From Spirirestis rafaelensis WJT71-NPBG6 (lineage in GTDB: Bacteria > Cyanobacteriota > Cyanobacteriia > Cyanobacteriales > Nostocaceae), in NCBI GenBank assembly GCA_019359015.1, contig JAHHID010000001.1, positions 105,274-169,273 of the forward strand: a DNA stretch of 64,000 nucleotides, read 5' to 3'. A program made the translations under genes and the position numbers. Shown here piece after piece: positions 42,673-51,776 of the stretch (position 1 is the stretch's first letter; each line of letters opens with the position of its first letter). The notes beneath the pieces were generated by a model. It had not been told where the DNA came from and made no database searches. It saw only the letters and a list, made by a program, of their open reading frames with translations.

Positions 42673-43461
42673 ATGAAAGCAGGCTTAAAACGCATTGAGG
42701 CAACTCTACACGATTTGGGAACTAACGGCACTGCCTCCGCCGAATCAGCTAGTTCTACAAAGCAGTCTTTCTCTTTTCGGATCAGCGTTGGAAGTAGCGA
42801 AGCTACAGCAGATGCTGTTTCATCAAAAGAAGATGTAACTGAAGTCAACTCGCCTGAATTGGGTACAGAATTTGAGAGCCCTTGTTATCAGAATAACTCA
42901 GTGCAAACCTTTCCTACACAAGACAGCGATGGCAGATCCCCTGCACTACCCAAGTTCAAAACTCCCAGTTTCACAAGCCATCGCAACGCAGCTAATCCAG
43001 CATTAGCACTTAATTTGTTGCAAGAAATTCAAGAAAGCGTTTCCCTTTGGCAAAAAGAATTGCAAAAAATTGTCAAACAAATTCAAGATATTTACATAGA
43101 AGGTCCAATTGTCAATGGCTGGTTAGAGTCCCAGCCACGAGAAAGCGAACCGGGTGGAACCGCAACCCTGCGCCATGCGGAAGTCGATCGCCTGATGGAT
43201 TATGTAGAAGAAATTTGCGCGGCTCAAGAAAACACATCCTATCAATCAGCGCGTACAGGCTACCGTCTCTGTGGTTTAGATTCCTCTGGTCAAGTGTGGT
43301 CGCGTCCCTGTCCACCCGATCAAGTACCGATTGTGAGTATGGCGATCGCTCGTTACCAAAAGTTACGCCAACTCTTAGGACGTAAGCAATATCTAGAAAC
43401 TCGGCTTAGTCAACTGGCAGAAACTCTCGTAGTTTTACACAGCCATATTCAACAAGCATGA
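42673..43461 (+). CDS. Conserved hypothetical protein, 262 aa
   Basis: Residues 1-100 are Ser/Thr-rich and probably disordered. Residues 110-262 are helical and contain a coiled-coil-like stretch (LALNLLQEIQESVSLWQKEL, QKIVKQIQDIYIEGPIVNGW) and YRLCGLDSSGQVWSRPCPPD. No signal peptide or membrane segment. The family is not recognised. It is co-directional with the glycosyltransferases 190 bp downstream, separated by tandem repeats. Confidence 0.6.
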   Translation: MKAGLKRIEATLHDLGTNGTASAESASSTKQSFSFRISVGSSEATADAVSSKEDVTEVNSPELGTEFESPCYQNNSVQTFPTQDSDGRSPALPKFKTPSFTSHRNAANPALALNLLQEIQESVSLWQKELQKIVKQIQDIYIEGPIVNGWLESQPRESEPGGTATLRHAEVDRLMDYVEEICAAQENTSYQSARTGYRLCGLDSSGQVWSRPCPPDQVPIVSMAIARYQKLRQLLGRKQYLETRLSQLAETLVVLHSHIQQA

Positions 43462-43610
43462 AGTATTAACAATTATTTCAGAAAAAACTCGGTTGGTGAG
43501 TCAGGAATTTTTGGTATAGATTTAGCTCAAGAGCCGGCGACAAAAAGACAAGGAGACAAGGAGGCAGGGAGACAAGGAGACAAGCAAAATCACTCTTGAC
43601 TCTTAAGAAA

Positions 43611-43648
43611 TCCCAAATCCCAAATCCCAAATCCCAAATCTCAAATCA
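43611..43648. repeat. Tandem heptamer repeat (CCCAAAT)
   Basis: CCCAAAT is repeated about five times immediately upstream of the first glycosyltransferase gene. An AAGGAGAC-type octamer repeat lies just before it (43545-43585), the same unit as at 30.9 kb. Confidence 0.85.
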
Positions 43649-43653
43649 ACTTT

Positions 43654-44586
43654 ATGCCAGACACGCAAATCTCCGCCATAATCTGTACTCACAATCGAGA
43701 CACTTATTTAGGTGCTGCTATAGATAGCCTTTTGGCGCAAGAGTTTGCCGATGGCTTTGAAGTGGTGGTGGTCGATAATAACTCAAGCGATCGCACTTCA
43801 GAAGTTGTAAAACAAAGGTTATCCGATCCGCGCCTGAAGTACGTCTTTGAACCAGTTCTTGGTTTATCTGTGGCTCGCAACACTGGTGCAAAAGAATCTA
43901 GGGGGGAAATTATCGCTTATTTGGATGATGATGCCGTGGCTTGCGATCGCTGGTTGCAAATATTGTATTCTGCGTATGAAAATAACTCTACTTTAGCGAT
44001 CGCTGGTGGCAAAGTCACTTTATTATGGCCCCAAGGAATCCAACAACCACGCTGGCTATCTCCGGGACTCGCTGCCAATTTGGGAGCATACGATTTAGGT
44101 GACAGCATCGTTTACATCGAGCAGCCCGGTTTAACCCCCAGAGGCTTAAATTACTCGATACGGCGCAGCTTTCTCAACGAAATTGGCGGTTTTGACCCTC
44201 ATCTCGGTCGAGTAGGCAAAAACTTATTATCTAATGAAGAACTGCAAATGACAGAACTTGCCCTCCAACGTGGTTGGCAAGTTGCTTATCTTCCCGATGC
44301 TCTAGTTGCTCACAATGTGGCTCCAGAACGCCTCAACCGCTTCTGGTTTTTAAACCGAGGCTGGTGGCAAGGTATCAGTGAGTGCTATCGGGAACAACTT
44401 GCCGGTAAAGCCGGTATCGGTCAATTGCAGCGCGGCAGCGAACGCTTTTTGCGTGGCTTGTATAAATCATTGCAATATTTCAGTGACCCAGCAGAACGCT
44501 TTGATAAATTTGTGTATGCCTATGGTCAAATTGGTTACTTAAATGCCGCTATTAAAGGTCTTTTATTGTCATCAAATAAAAAATAG
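43654..44586 (+). CDS. Glycosyltransferase family 2
   Basis: A 310-residue GT-A enzyme. It has ISAIICTHNRDTYLGAAIDS, VVVDNNSSDRTSEVV (nucleotide-binding), the DXD-like LDDDA (about 90-94) and a long acceptor half with RGWWQGISECYREQ. It has no membrane helices apart from a possible C-terminal amphipathic stretch. It probably adds sugars to exopolysaccharide in the cytosol. It is first of three genes with the next GT and a WcaF-like acetyltransferase. Confidence 0.88.
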   Translation: MPDTQISAIICTHNRDTYLGAAIDSLLAQEFADGFEVVVVDNNSSDRTSEVVKQRLSDPRLKYVFEPVLGLSVARNTGAKESRGEIIAYLDDDAVACDRWLQILYSAYENNSTLAIAGGKVTLLWPQGIQQPRWLSPGLAANLGAYDLGDSIVYIEQPGLTPRGLNYSIRRSFLNEIGGFDPHLGRVGKNLLSNEELQMTELALQRGWQVAYLPDALVAHNVAPERLNRFWFLNRGWWQGISECYREQLAGKAGIGQLQRGSERFLRGLYKSLQYFSDPAERFDKFVYAYGQIGYLNAAIKGLLLSSNKK

Positions 44587-44601
44587 AAATAATTACTTAA
44601 T

Positions 44602-45543
44602 ATGTCATCAAAAATACCCGTTTCCGTATTAATTCCCGCAAAAAACGAAGAAGTAAACTTACCCGCTTGCCTCGCTAGCGTCGCTGTTGCCGATGAAGTG
44701 TTTGTTGTAGACTCTCAAAGTACCGATAAGAGCGAGGAAATTATTAAAAGTTACGGTGCAAACCTCGTACAGTTCCACTTTAATGGACGCTGGCCCAAAA
44801 AGAAAAATTGGTCTTTAGAAAATCTACCTTTCCGTAATGAATGGGTGCTAATCGTTGATTGCGATGAGCGCATCACCCCGGAACTGTGGTCAGAAATTGC
44901 TCAAGCAATTCAAAATGATGAACACGATGGTTATTACCTTAACCGTCGAGTATTTTTCTTAGGTAAATGGATTCGCCACGGTGGTAAATATCCTGATTGG
45001 AACCTACGTTTATTTAAACATGCCAAAGGTCGCTACGAAAATCTCAACACTGAGGATATTCCCAACACTGGCGACAATGAAGTTCACGAACACGTTATTT
45101 TATCGGGGAAAGTGGGATATCTGAAAAACGATATGCTTCATGAAGACTTCCGCGATTTGTTCCACTGGTTAGAAAGACATAACCGCTATTCCAACTGGGA
45201 AGCGCGTGTTTATTTCAACATTCTCACAGGTAAAGATGACAGCGGCACTATTGGCGCAAATTTATTTGGTGATGCAGTGCAACGCAAGCGCTTTTTGAAA
45301 AAAGTTTGGGTACGCTTGCCATTTAAACCATTTTTGCGGTTTATTTTGTTCTACATTATTCAGCGCGGCTTTTTGGATGGCAAAGCTGGATATACCTACG
45401 CCCGTTTGTTGAGTCAATATGAATACCAAATAGGGGTGAAACTCTACGAATTACGTAGTTGTGGCGGGCAACTAAATACTAGCAGCGTTCCCAAAGAGGC
45501 ACCACCATCCCTCACACCGGAAATTCAACAAACGGCTACTTAA
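44602..45543 (+). CDS. Glycosyltransferase family 2 (WaaE/KdtX-like)
   Basis: A 313-residue GT2: VSVLIPAKNEEVNLPACLAS, EVFVVDSQSTDKSEEII, the metal-binding VDCDERI (about 91-97) and GKWIRHGGKYPDWNLRLFK. These match the small GT2 family typified by lipopolysaccharide-core beta-1,4-glucosyltransferases. It follows the previous GT by 15 bp. A role in surface polysaccharide is likely; the specific glycan is unknown, and heterocyst envelope polysaccharide is possible but not shown. Confidence 0.86.
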   Translation: MSSKIPVSVLIPAKNEEVNLPACLASVAVADEVFVVDSQSTDKSEEIIKSYGANLVQFHFNGRWPKKKNWSLENLPFRNEWVLIVDCDERITPELWSEIAQAIQNDEHDGYYLNRRVFFLGKWIRHGGKYPDWNLRLFKHAKGRYENLNTEDIPNTGDNEVHEHVILSGKVGYLKNDMLHEDFRDLFHWLERHNRYSNWEARVYFNILTGKDDSGTIGANLFGDAVQRKRFLKKVWVRLPFKPFLRFILFYIIQRGFLDGKAGYTYARLLSQYEYQIGVKLYELRSCGGQLNTSSVPKEAPPSLTPEIQQTAT

Positions 45544-45644
45544 GGAACTGGGGACTGGGGACTAGCGACTAGGGACTGGGAATTAAGTGAATTTGCAATT
45601 TCTAATCCCTAATCCAAAATCTAAAATCTAAAATCCAAAATTTG

Positions 45645-46241
45645 ATGTCTCAGTTCCATGTGAGTAAACAACCGTCGGCAGTCGATGCAGAACCTTTTGT
45701 AGATTTACGCAAGTATGACCAATCGTGGTTTGATCGGGGTCGTCCGGGTTGGTATATTTTATTTTGGTGGTTTGTACAAGCGATCGCCTTTCCACTCACT
45801 CCTCAGCCCCTCAGTAATCTGCGTTGCGCTATACTCCGGCTGTTTGGGGCAAAAGTCGGCAAAGGTGTATTAATTCGCCCTACCGCCCGCTTCACTTACC
45901 CCTGGAAAGTCACCATTGGCGATTATAGCTGGATTGGTGATGATGTAGTTTTATACAGCCTTGACGAGATCCACATCGGCTCACACTGCGTAATTTCCCA
46001 GAAAAGTTATCTGTGTACTGGTACTCATGACATCAAAGACCCAGCCTTTGGACTGAAAACAGCAATTATCACCATTGGTAATGGTGCATGGGTAACAACA
46101 GATTGTTTTGTTGCCCCAGGAGTGACAATTGGCGCTAATGCCGTAATCGGCGCTCGTAGCACTGTTTTAAGTGACATACCCGCAGGGCAAGTTTCTTGGG
46201 GAAATCCCTGTCGTCCCAGGTACGCGCGGGAGAGAAAGTAA
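45645..46241 (+). CDS. WcaF-like sugar O-acetyltransferase, hexapeptide repeat
   Basis: A 198-residue left-handed beta-helix acyltransferase. The hexapeptide ladder runs from VGKGVLIRPTARFTYPWKV to IGDYSWIGDDVVLY, with catalytic His in LCTGTHDIKDPAFG (about 126) and a final VIGARSTVLSDIPAGQV. It resembles the colanic-acid acetyltransferase WcaF. It is third gene of the polysaccharide group, separated from the second by about 100 bp of short tandem repeats. ATG 45645 is chosen; a TTG one codon earlier is less likely. Confidence 0.85.
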   Translation: MSQFHVSKQPSAVDAEPFVDLRKYDQSWFDRGRPGWYILFWWFVQAIAFPLTPQPLSNLRCAILRLFGAKVGKGVLIRPTARFTYPWKVTIGDYSWIGDDVVLYSLDEIHIGSHCVISQKSYLCTGTHDIKDPAFGLKTAIITIGNGAWVTTDCFVAPGVTIGANAVIGARSTVLSDIPAGQVSWGNPCRPRYARERK

Positions 46242-46297
46242 GGCGAATGGGAACTAACACCTAAAAGCGGTCTAAAATTACCTCTATTCAAGACTGC

Positions 46298-46696
46298 CTA
46301 AGCAGTAGTATATTCGTTCTCCGTAGTTCCGAGAATTATCCCAGCTTCTTGCGTTTGTTCTGGTTGAGCCAGTTTGCTAATATACTTATCGCCCCAATCA
46401 CGCATCAACAGCAAAATTGGCTCTAAACTTCGACCGAACTCGGTCAATGAGTATTCTACCTTAGGTGGAACTTCGGCGTAAACAGTGCGCTTTACTACCC
46501 CATCCCGCTCTAGTTCCCGTAACTGTAGTGTGAGCATCCGTTGCGTACAACCTTTAACCATTCGCTGAAGTTCATTGAAGCGTTTGGTTCCCTCCAAGAG
46601 GTGAAATAGAATAACTCCCTTCCACCGTCCACCGATCACATCAAGGGTTGCTTCTACAGAACAACCATATCGGCAATCATACTGCCTGTTTTTCAT
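46298..46696 (-). CDS. HxlR-family transcriptional regulator
   Basis: A 132-residue winged-helix protein. CRYGCSVEATLDVIGGRWKG and FNELQRMVKGCTQRMLTLQLRELERDGVVKR are the HxlR signature, and the first region has Cys residues (Cys8, Cys12) that in this family can sense redox or electrophiles. It is divergent from the quinone-oxidoreductase gene, with palindromes in between, which is the classic layout of a regulator and its target. Confidence 0.92.
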   Translation of the reverse strand: MKNRQYDCRYGCSVEATLDVIGGRWKGVILFHLLEGTKRFNELQRMVKGCTQRMLTLQLRELERDGVVKRTVYAEVPPKVEYSLTEFGRSLEPILLLMRDWGDKYISKLAQPEQTQEAGIILGTTENEYTTA

Positions 46697-46730
46697 AGCT
46701 TATCTGCACAGGATAAATTTTGATACTACT

Positions 46731-46744
46731 GCACAAAAATGTGC
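46731..46744. promoter_or_regulatory. Inverted repeat GCACA-N4-TGTGC upstream of hxlR-type gene
   Basis: GCACA/TGTGC arms separated by AAAA, 35 bp upstream of the regulator start. A second CTGCACA half-site lies 25 bp closer. A probable autoregulatory operator; inferred from position and symmetry. Confidence 0.45.
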
Positions 46745-46902
46745 GTACTTGGCAAGTTTTAGGATAATTCACATAATCAAAGTATAGTTCTTCAGCACTG
46801 CTTTGTTTGTAGCAATACAATGCGGCAGAGCTAGTTCAGGTTTTAATCAAGAATTTGCAAGTCCCTCTGTTTTTAGTTTTGGATCATATCGATCCGTTAT
46901 TT

Positions 46903-46922
46903 TGTGCTGTCGATACAGCACA
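46903..46922. promoter_or_regulatory. Perfect palindrome upstream of quinone-oxidoreductase gene
   Basis: TGTGCTGT and ACAGCACA arms (8 bp each, perfect) with CGAT between, ending 42 bp before the GTG start. A second small repeat GGATC-N5-GATCC (46881-46895) precedes it. It is a likely binding site for the divergent HxlR-type regulator. Confidence 0.55.
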
Positions 46923-46964
46923 TATTAGAGCAACGTTGTATACATCAATAAATTTGGAGGAAAC

Positions 46965-47993
46965 GTGAAAGCGATCGCTGTTTATCAATCTAAAAAAACC
47001 ACCGATTCTAACTGCTTTGCTGAGGTTGATATTGACCAGCCTAAACCTAGTGCTAGAGATTTACTCGTCAAAGTGAAGGCAATATCGGTTAATCCAGTAG
47101 ATTATAAAGTTAGAACATCCCTCTTAGAGCAGCAAAGCACACCTCGAATTCTTGGCTGGGATGCAGCTGGCATTGTGCAAGAACTTGGAAGTGAGGTATC
47201 TTTGTTCAAACCTGGAGATGAAGTTTATTATGCTGGTAGTATTACTCGTCCAGGATGTAACAGTGAATTTCACTTGGTCGATGAGCGAATTGTCAGTCAA
47301 AAGCCAGCTAATTTGTCATTTGAGTCAGCAGCAGCACTTCCCCTGACGGCAATTACTGCTTGGGAAGCATTGTTTGAAAGATTGGGTATCGAGCCTCGAA
47401 AAACTTCAAGCAATCAAGCTAGTAAAATTTTAGTTATTGGTGGAGCTGGGGGAGTTGGCTCAATTGCCATTCAATTGGCAAAACAAGTGGCTGGATTGCA
47501 GGTTATTGCAACTGCATCTAGGCAAGAATCAATTGATTGGTGCATGAAGATGAAAGCAGATTACTGTATCAATCACCATAATAAATTCACGACGGAACTG
47601 GAAAAAATTGGTATTTCGCAAGTCGATTATATCCTTTGCTTAAATAACACAGATGGTCACTGGCAAAACATGGCAGATGCGATCAAACCACAAGGGAAAA
47701 TCTGCTCGATTGTAGAAACGGATCATCCTCTAGACATGAACTTAATCAAAAATAAGAGTGTAACTTTTGTTTGGGAATTAATGTTCACTAAATCAATATA
47801 TGAGACAAAGGATATGCAATCTCAGCATGAATTATTGAACAAGGTTGCACAACTCATTGAGCAGGGAGTTTTACAAAGCACGATGACGGAAAATTTTGGT
47901 TCCCTGAATATTACCAATCTAGCGAAAGCTCATGCTAGACTCGAATCTGGAGAAATGATTGGTAAGTTAGTTCTCTCTGGAATTAACAGTTAG
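46965..47993 (+). CDS. Zinc-binding dehydrogenase family protein (quinone oxidoreductase-like)
   Basis: A 342-residue medium-chain reductase of the zinc-free ZADH/quinone oxidoreductase type. It has SVNPVDYKVRTS, GWDAAGIVQELGSEVSLFKPGDEVYYAG, the nucleotide-binding VIGGAGGVGSIAIQLAKQ (about 162-179) and SGEMIGKLVLS at the end. It probably reduces quinones or enals with NADPH. GTG start with GGAGGAAAC upstream. Control by the divergent HxlR regulator is likely. Confidence 0.9.
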   Translation: MKAIAVYQSKKTTDSNCFAEVDIDQPKPSARDLLVKVKAISVNPVDYKVRTSLLEQQSTPRILGWDAAGIVQELGSEVSLFKPGDEVYYAGSITRPGCNSEFHLVDERIVSQKPANLSFESAAALPLTAITAWEALFERLGIEPRKTSSNQASKILVIGGAGGVGSIAIQLAKQVAGLQVIATASRQESIDWCMKMKADYCINHHNKFTTELEKIGISQVDYILCLNNTDGHWQNMADAIKPQGKICSIVETDHPLDMNLIKNKSVTFVWELMFTKSIYETKDMQSQHELLNKVAQLIEQGVLQSTMTENFGSLNITNLAKAHARLESGEMIGKLVLSGINS

Positions 47994-48164
47994 GCAAACT
48001 CTTGAGAGCGATCGCTTCTTGATGAACTTTTGCTGTGCCAGTGATGGGATTTTGTCAGAAACTAGCTTTAAAACTGGCGCAACCATAAAAGAGGCATATA
48101 TTTTACACTGGTTTACTGCCTTTTTCTGCCAGAAAGCGTCAAAATCCCATTTCCTCTGCTTACG

Positions 48165-48512
48165 CTAATCCCAACCAAGTGCGATCGCCACAAATCCAGC
48201 TAAAGCCATCGTCGTCCAATCATCAGCCCGTAACAGTAAGCTCAGTCCTAACGCGGTAATCAACGCACTGCGGATAGCAAGAGGAGGGGGAGAAGGGGGG
48301 ATAGGGCGATGGGGGGAAAGAAGAATTACTTTATCTGCTAGTGTCCCTATCTTTTCCTTAAATAATGACAAAAGCCATTGTGTTGATACACAAGTAGCGA
48401 TCGCCACTGCAATCAACTCTGGTCGGAGTGTCCAGTCTCTTGTACCAATTCCCAAAATTAGGAATAAGGAAAGAAATAAAATTTGATAATCTCGTATATC
48501 TTTGAGCAACAT
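48165..48512 (-). pseudogene. Truncated RnfD/NQR2-like membrane protein
   Basis: 115 residues match the N-terminal part of a longer cyanobacterial membrane protein of the RnfD/UnbU type (MLLKDIRDYQILFLSLFLIL, ITALGLSLLLRADDWTTMAL) and then stop abruptly after AGFVAIALGWD, where the family continues through several more helices. A low-complexity purine/pyrimidine block (GGGGGAGAAGGGGGGA, encoding RPIPPSPPPL) interrupts the reading frame region without breaking it. No downstream remainder was found in 47994-48164. Assignment is from memory. Confidence 0.55.
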
Positions 48513-48659
48513 TGCGCTTTAACTCAAGGATTTCCCTGTTTATGTGTCACCAATCTAAACGGGTAAATCCGAAAACGATGTTGCCGTTACAAATTTTGTT
48601 ACAGTTGGGTTAGAAGATGTTGGTAATTGCCATACTGAAAACTCTTCAAAAGACTCAAG

Positions 48660-49337
48660 ATGCAATTCGCTTATCTATATCCGCTTGTTTACCGAATTCT
48701 TAAACCGACGTTTCCCAAGTGTCTTTGGTGTGGCGATCCAAATTCTAAAGCGATCGCACTCACGTTTGATGATGGTCCTCATCCGCAATACACACCGGAA
48801 CTTTTAGCCGTTTTAGACCGCTACAATATTAAAGCTAGTTTTTTCTGGTTGGGTGTTTGCGTTAATCGAAATCCGGCGATCGCCAAAACAATATGCGATC
48901 GCGGTCATTGGATCGGATTGCATAGCTACGATCATCGCAATTTCCCCATGCTTTCCCCAACTGAACTTCAGCAAAGCTTAGAAAAAACCCAAGCTGCAAT
49001 CCGAAGCGCTTGCAATCTGCAACCGTCACAAGTCCGTGATGTCCGACCCCCCAACGGCTTCTTTACACCGGAGACTTTAAATTTATTACGTCAGTGGAAT
49101 TACCGTCCAGTTATGTGGAGCGTTGTACCAGAAGACTGGGTAAGACCAGGAGTTGCTACTGTAGTGCAGCGAGTTCTCCAGCAAGTACAAAACGGCTCAC
49201 TGATTGTTTTACATGATGGTGCTTGCGGCGGACAAGATGTTGCCGCAACAGCACAAAGCCTGATTCCCCAATTGCTACAACAAGGCTATCACTTTGTTAC
49301 AGTTGATACTTTATGGCAACAAACAGCATTCAGATAA
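48660..49337 (+). CDS. Polysaccharide deacetylase (NodB domain)
   Basis: A 225-residue NodB-fold enzyme. Catalytic motifs are complete: TFDDGPHPQYT (motif 1, about 34-44), HSYDHRNF (motif 2, HxxxH, about 84-91), RPPNGFFTPE (motif 3, about 129-138), DWVRPG (motif 4) and LHDG (motif 5, about 193-196). It removes N- or O-acetyl groups from glycans. There is no typical signal peptide, though the first 15 residues are hydrophobic and aromatic. It stands alone. Confidence 0.9.
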   Translation: MQFAYLYPLVYRILKPTFPKCLWCGDPNSKAIALTFDDGPHPQYTPELLAVLDRYNIKASFFWLGVCVNRNPAIAKTICDRGHWIGLHSYDHRNFPMLSPTELQQSLEKTQAAIRSACNLQPSQVRDVRPPNGFFTPETLNLLRQWNYRPVMWSVVPEDWVRPGVATVVQRVLQQVQNGSLIVLHDGACGGQDVAATAQSLIPQLLQQGYHFVTVDTLWQQTAFR

Positions 49338-49436
49338 TTATCATTTATATAAGTATAGGTATAAAATATTAGGTAGTTCACCAGCCGTAGTACCTGCCTG
49401 CTCTGCTGCTTCAAACTCATCTGCTGAAAATTCATC

Positions 49437-49768
49437 AAGGAGGTTTCGCCGTTGCTGATAAAAGTCTTTCTAGCAAAGAAATGTTAAACCGCGTGGACTT
49501 GGCGCTACGGGGATTGAGTCATACTAAAGATATTAAAGCAGTACAAACTGGATTAGAAGTTAAACCAGAATGGCTGACTGTACTGAGTTTAGCGTTTGAA
49601 GAAGGATTGCAAGACAAAGCGATCGCACAACGAATGTACGTATCTGAACGCATGGTACGGCACTACTGGACTAAGGTGCAAGACGTTCTGGGGCTTTATC
49701 CTGAAGAAGGAAAGAATATCCGCATTCAAACCGAAATGAAAGCTAGAGAAGAAGGATTAATAGATTAG
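49437..49768 (+). pseudogene. HTH (LuxR-type) output domain of a response regulator, 5'-truncated
   Basis: The frame from ATG 49481 encodes 95 residues with a LuxR/NarL-like helix-turn-helix (LSLAFEEGLQDKAIAQRMYVSERMVRHYWTKV). The same frame stays coding-like upstream of that ATG (VADKSLSSKE back to about 49437) but has no start codon, and no receiver domain is present. The gene therefore looks cut at its 5' end. It could still be translated from 49481 as a stand-alone DNA-binding protein. It ends 4 bp before the CHASE2 kinase gene, its natural partner. Confidence 0.6.
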
Positions 49769-49772
49769 GCAA

Positions 49773-51640
49773 TTGGAAATTAGAAATTGGGGGAAAATTA
49801 AAGCGAAAATCGCTAATTGGCATATAGAGACACTGCCAGTAATTGTAGTGATTGGATTGATAATTTTAATCCGTATAAGTGGATATTTACAATATTTAGA
49901 ATGGCAAGCTTTAGATAATTTTCTCCGCCTAGGCCCTGAAGAACCTATTGATGAACGAATTGTCATAGTTGGTATTAATGAAGCAGACATCAAAAGTGTA
50001 GGCAACTATCCGATACCAGATAGAGATCTGGCAGAATTACTCATCAAATTACAAACATACAAGCCTAGAGTTATTGGCCTTGATATTATTAGGAATTTAC
50101 AAGTTGAGCCTGGTTATGCTGAACTGGTAGCTGCATTTAAGAGTATAAAAAACTTGATTGCCATTGATAAAGTTGTCATAGATACAATCCCTCCCCCACC
50201 AGCATTGCCACCTGAACAAGTTGGTTTTGCGGATGGGATGTTAGATACGGATAACCATCTTAGGCGCAGCTTACTTTCAACGCCAACTGCGAATGATTAT
50301 AAATTTTCTCTGTCTATACGTTTAGCTGAAGCTTATTTAGCTCAGGAAAATATTACCCTGGAAAATGGCATAAAAGATCCAGAAACAATGAGGTTTGGTG
50401 ATACTGAATTACCTCGCCTTTTACCAAATTCTGGGGGATATGTAGGTGCTGATGCTGGCGGAGTACAAGTATTAATCAATTTTCGCAGTGGTCGAGAACG
50501 ATTTCACACACTTTCACTTAACCAGATTAAAACTGGCAAATTTGATTCTAATTGGTTGCGCGATCGCGTTGTGATTATTGGCATGACTGCCCCTAGTGCC
50601 AAGGATATTATCAATACATCTGCTATCCCATCGGAAAATCCTAGTCCAGGTCAAGTTTATGGGGTAGAAATTCAAGCTCATGCTGTTAGCCAAATTATCA
50701 GTGCAGTCAAAGAAAAACGGCTCATTCTGCAAAGTTGGTCAGATGGTTGGGAATATTTGTGGATAATTATCTGGGGGATGATTGGGATTAGTTATAGTCG
50801 GTTGATTCAGTCTCCTTTAAAGAATCTTTTGAGTATTGGTGTTGCTAGCATTGGTCTAATTGGAGTTAGCTATTTATCTATATTTTGGGGATGGTGGATA
50901 CCAGTAGTACCATCCTTACTCGTCTTAGTTTTAAACGGTATTGGTTTAGCTGCTTTTTATCAATATGACCGAAATTTGAAGTCGCAAATTAAAGAACGTC
51001 AACTAATTATCGAGCGTACATTTGATACTATTCATAACGGTCCTTTGCAAACTCTTGCACAACTAATGAGAAATGCGAAAGAACGGGATTTACTATCCCA
51101 TCAACTTGTCCCAGAACTGGAACGCCTCAACCAAGAATTACGGGCAGTTTATGAATCGATGAAGCGGGAAACCTTAACTCAAAAAGAAAGTATCTATTTA
51201 GGACAAGGTATAGAAATTGACTTACAAGCACCAATGCATGAGATTTTCTATGAAGTTTACAGTAAAACTTTAGAGCGAGACTTTCCCTGTTTTAAAACTC
51301 TCAAAGTCAAAGTCCGGAGGTTTGACCCCATCGACCCACAACACTTGACTATTGAGCAAAAGCGGGGATTGTGCCGATTTCTAGAAGAAGCTTTGGTAAC
51401 GTAGGTAAATATGCCACAGGGGTAACTCGCTTGAATGTTACTTGCACTTGTCAGGAAGGCTGCTACACACTCAGGATTACAGATAATGGGCACGGTGTTA
51501 ACTCTACATTAGAAGGTAGAGGAACACAGCAATCTAGAAATTTAGCTCGACAATTGAAAGGAAAATTTACGCGATCGCCTTTACTTACTAAAGGTACTGT
51601 CTGTGAGTTGACTTGGCCTATACCTAAGAGAAAGCGATGA
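49773..51640 (+). pseudogene. CHASE2 sensor histidine kinase, frameshifted
   Basis: The first frame (TTG 49773 to 51404) encodes a membrane anchor (about 19-36), an extracytoplasmic CHASE2 domain (about 45-310; RIVIVGINEADIKSVG, RDRVVIIGMTAPSAKD), three C-terminal membrane helices (about 325-395) and a kinase helix with phospho-acceptor His in FDTIHNGPLQTLA (about 420). It stops at ALVT just inside the HATPase N-box. The next frame (to 51640) continues NVGKYATGVTRLNVTC, then ITDNGHGV (G1 box) and a normal end. One missing base near 51393-51400 explains the break. Mutation and sequencing error cannot be told apart. Confidence 0.75.
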
Positions 51641-51776
51641 TGGCAACTCAGAGAGAGAAAGTGCGATCGCTTACCGATAGACTTAATTGGTTGAATAAAT
51701 ACCCGAAAAATACCTGAACTTAGTTGTATATAAGTGCGTCCCTTTATCCGGAAATTAAAAATTCAACCAGATTATA

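Noticed and set aside
49341-49440. Coding-like minus-strand stretch (LLDEFSADEFEAAEQAG) before the truncated regulator
   Set aside because: It has no start codon, a stop shortly upstream and no recognised family; it may be a gene remnant but is too short to call.
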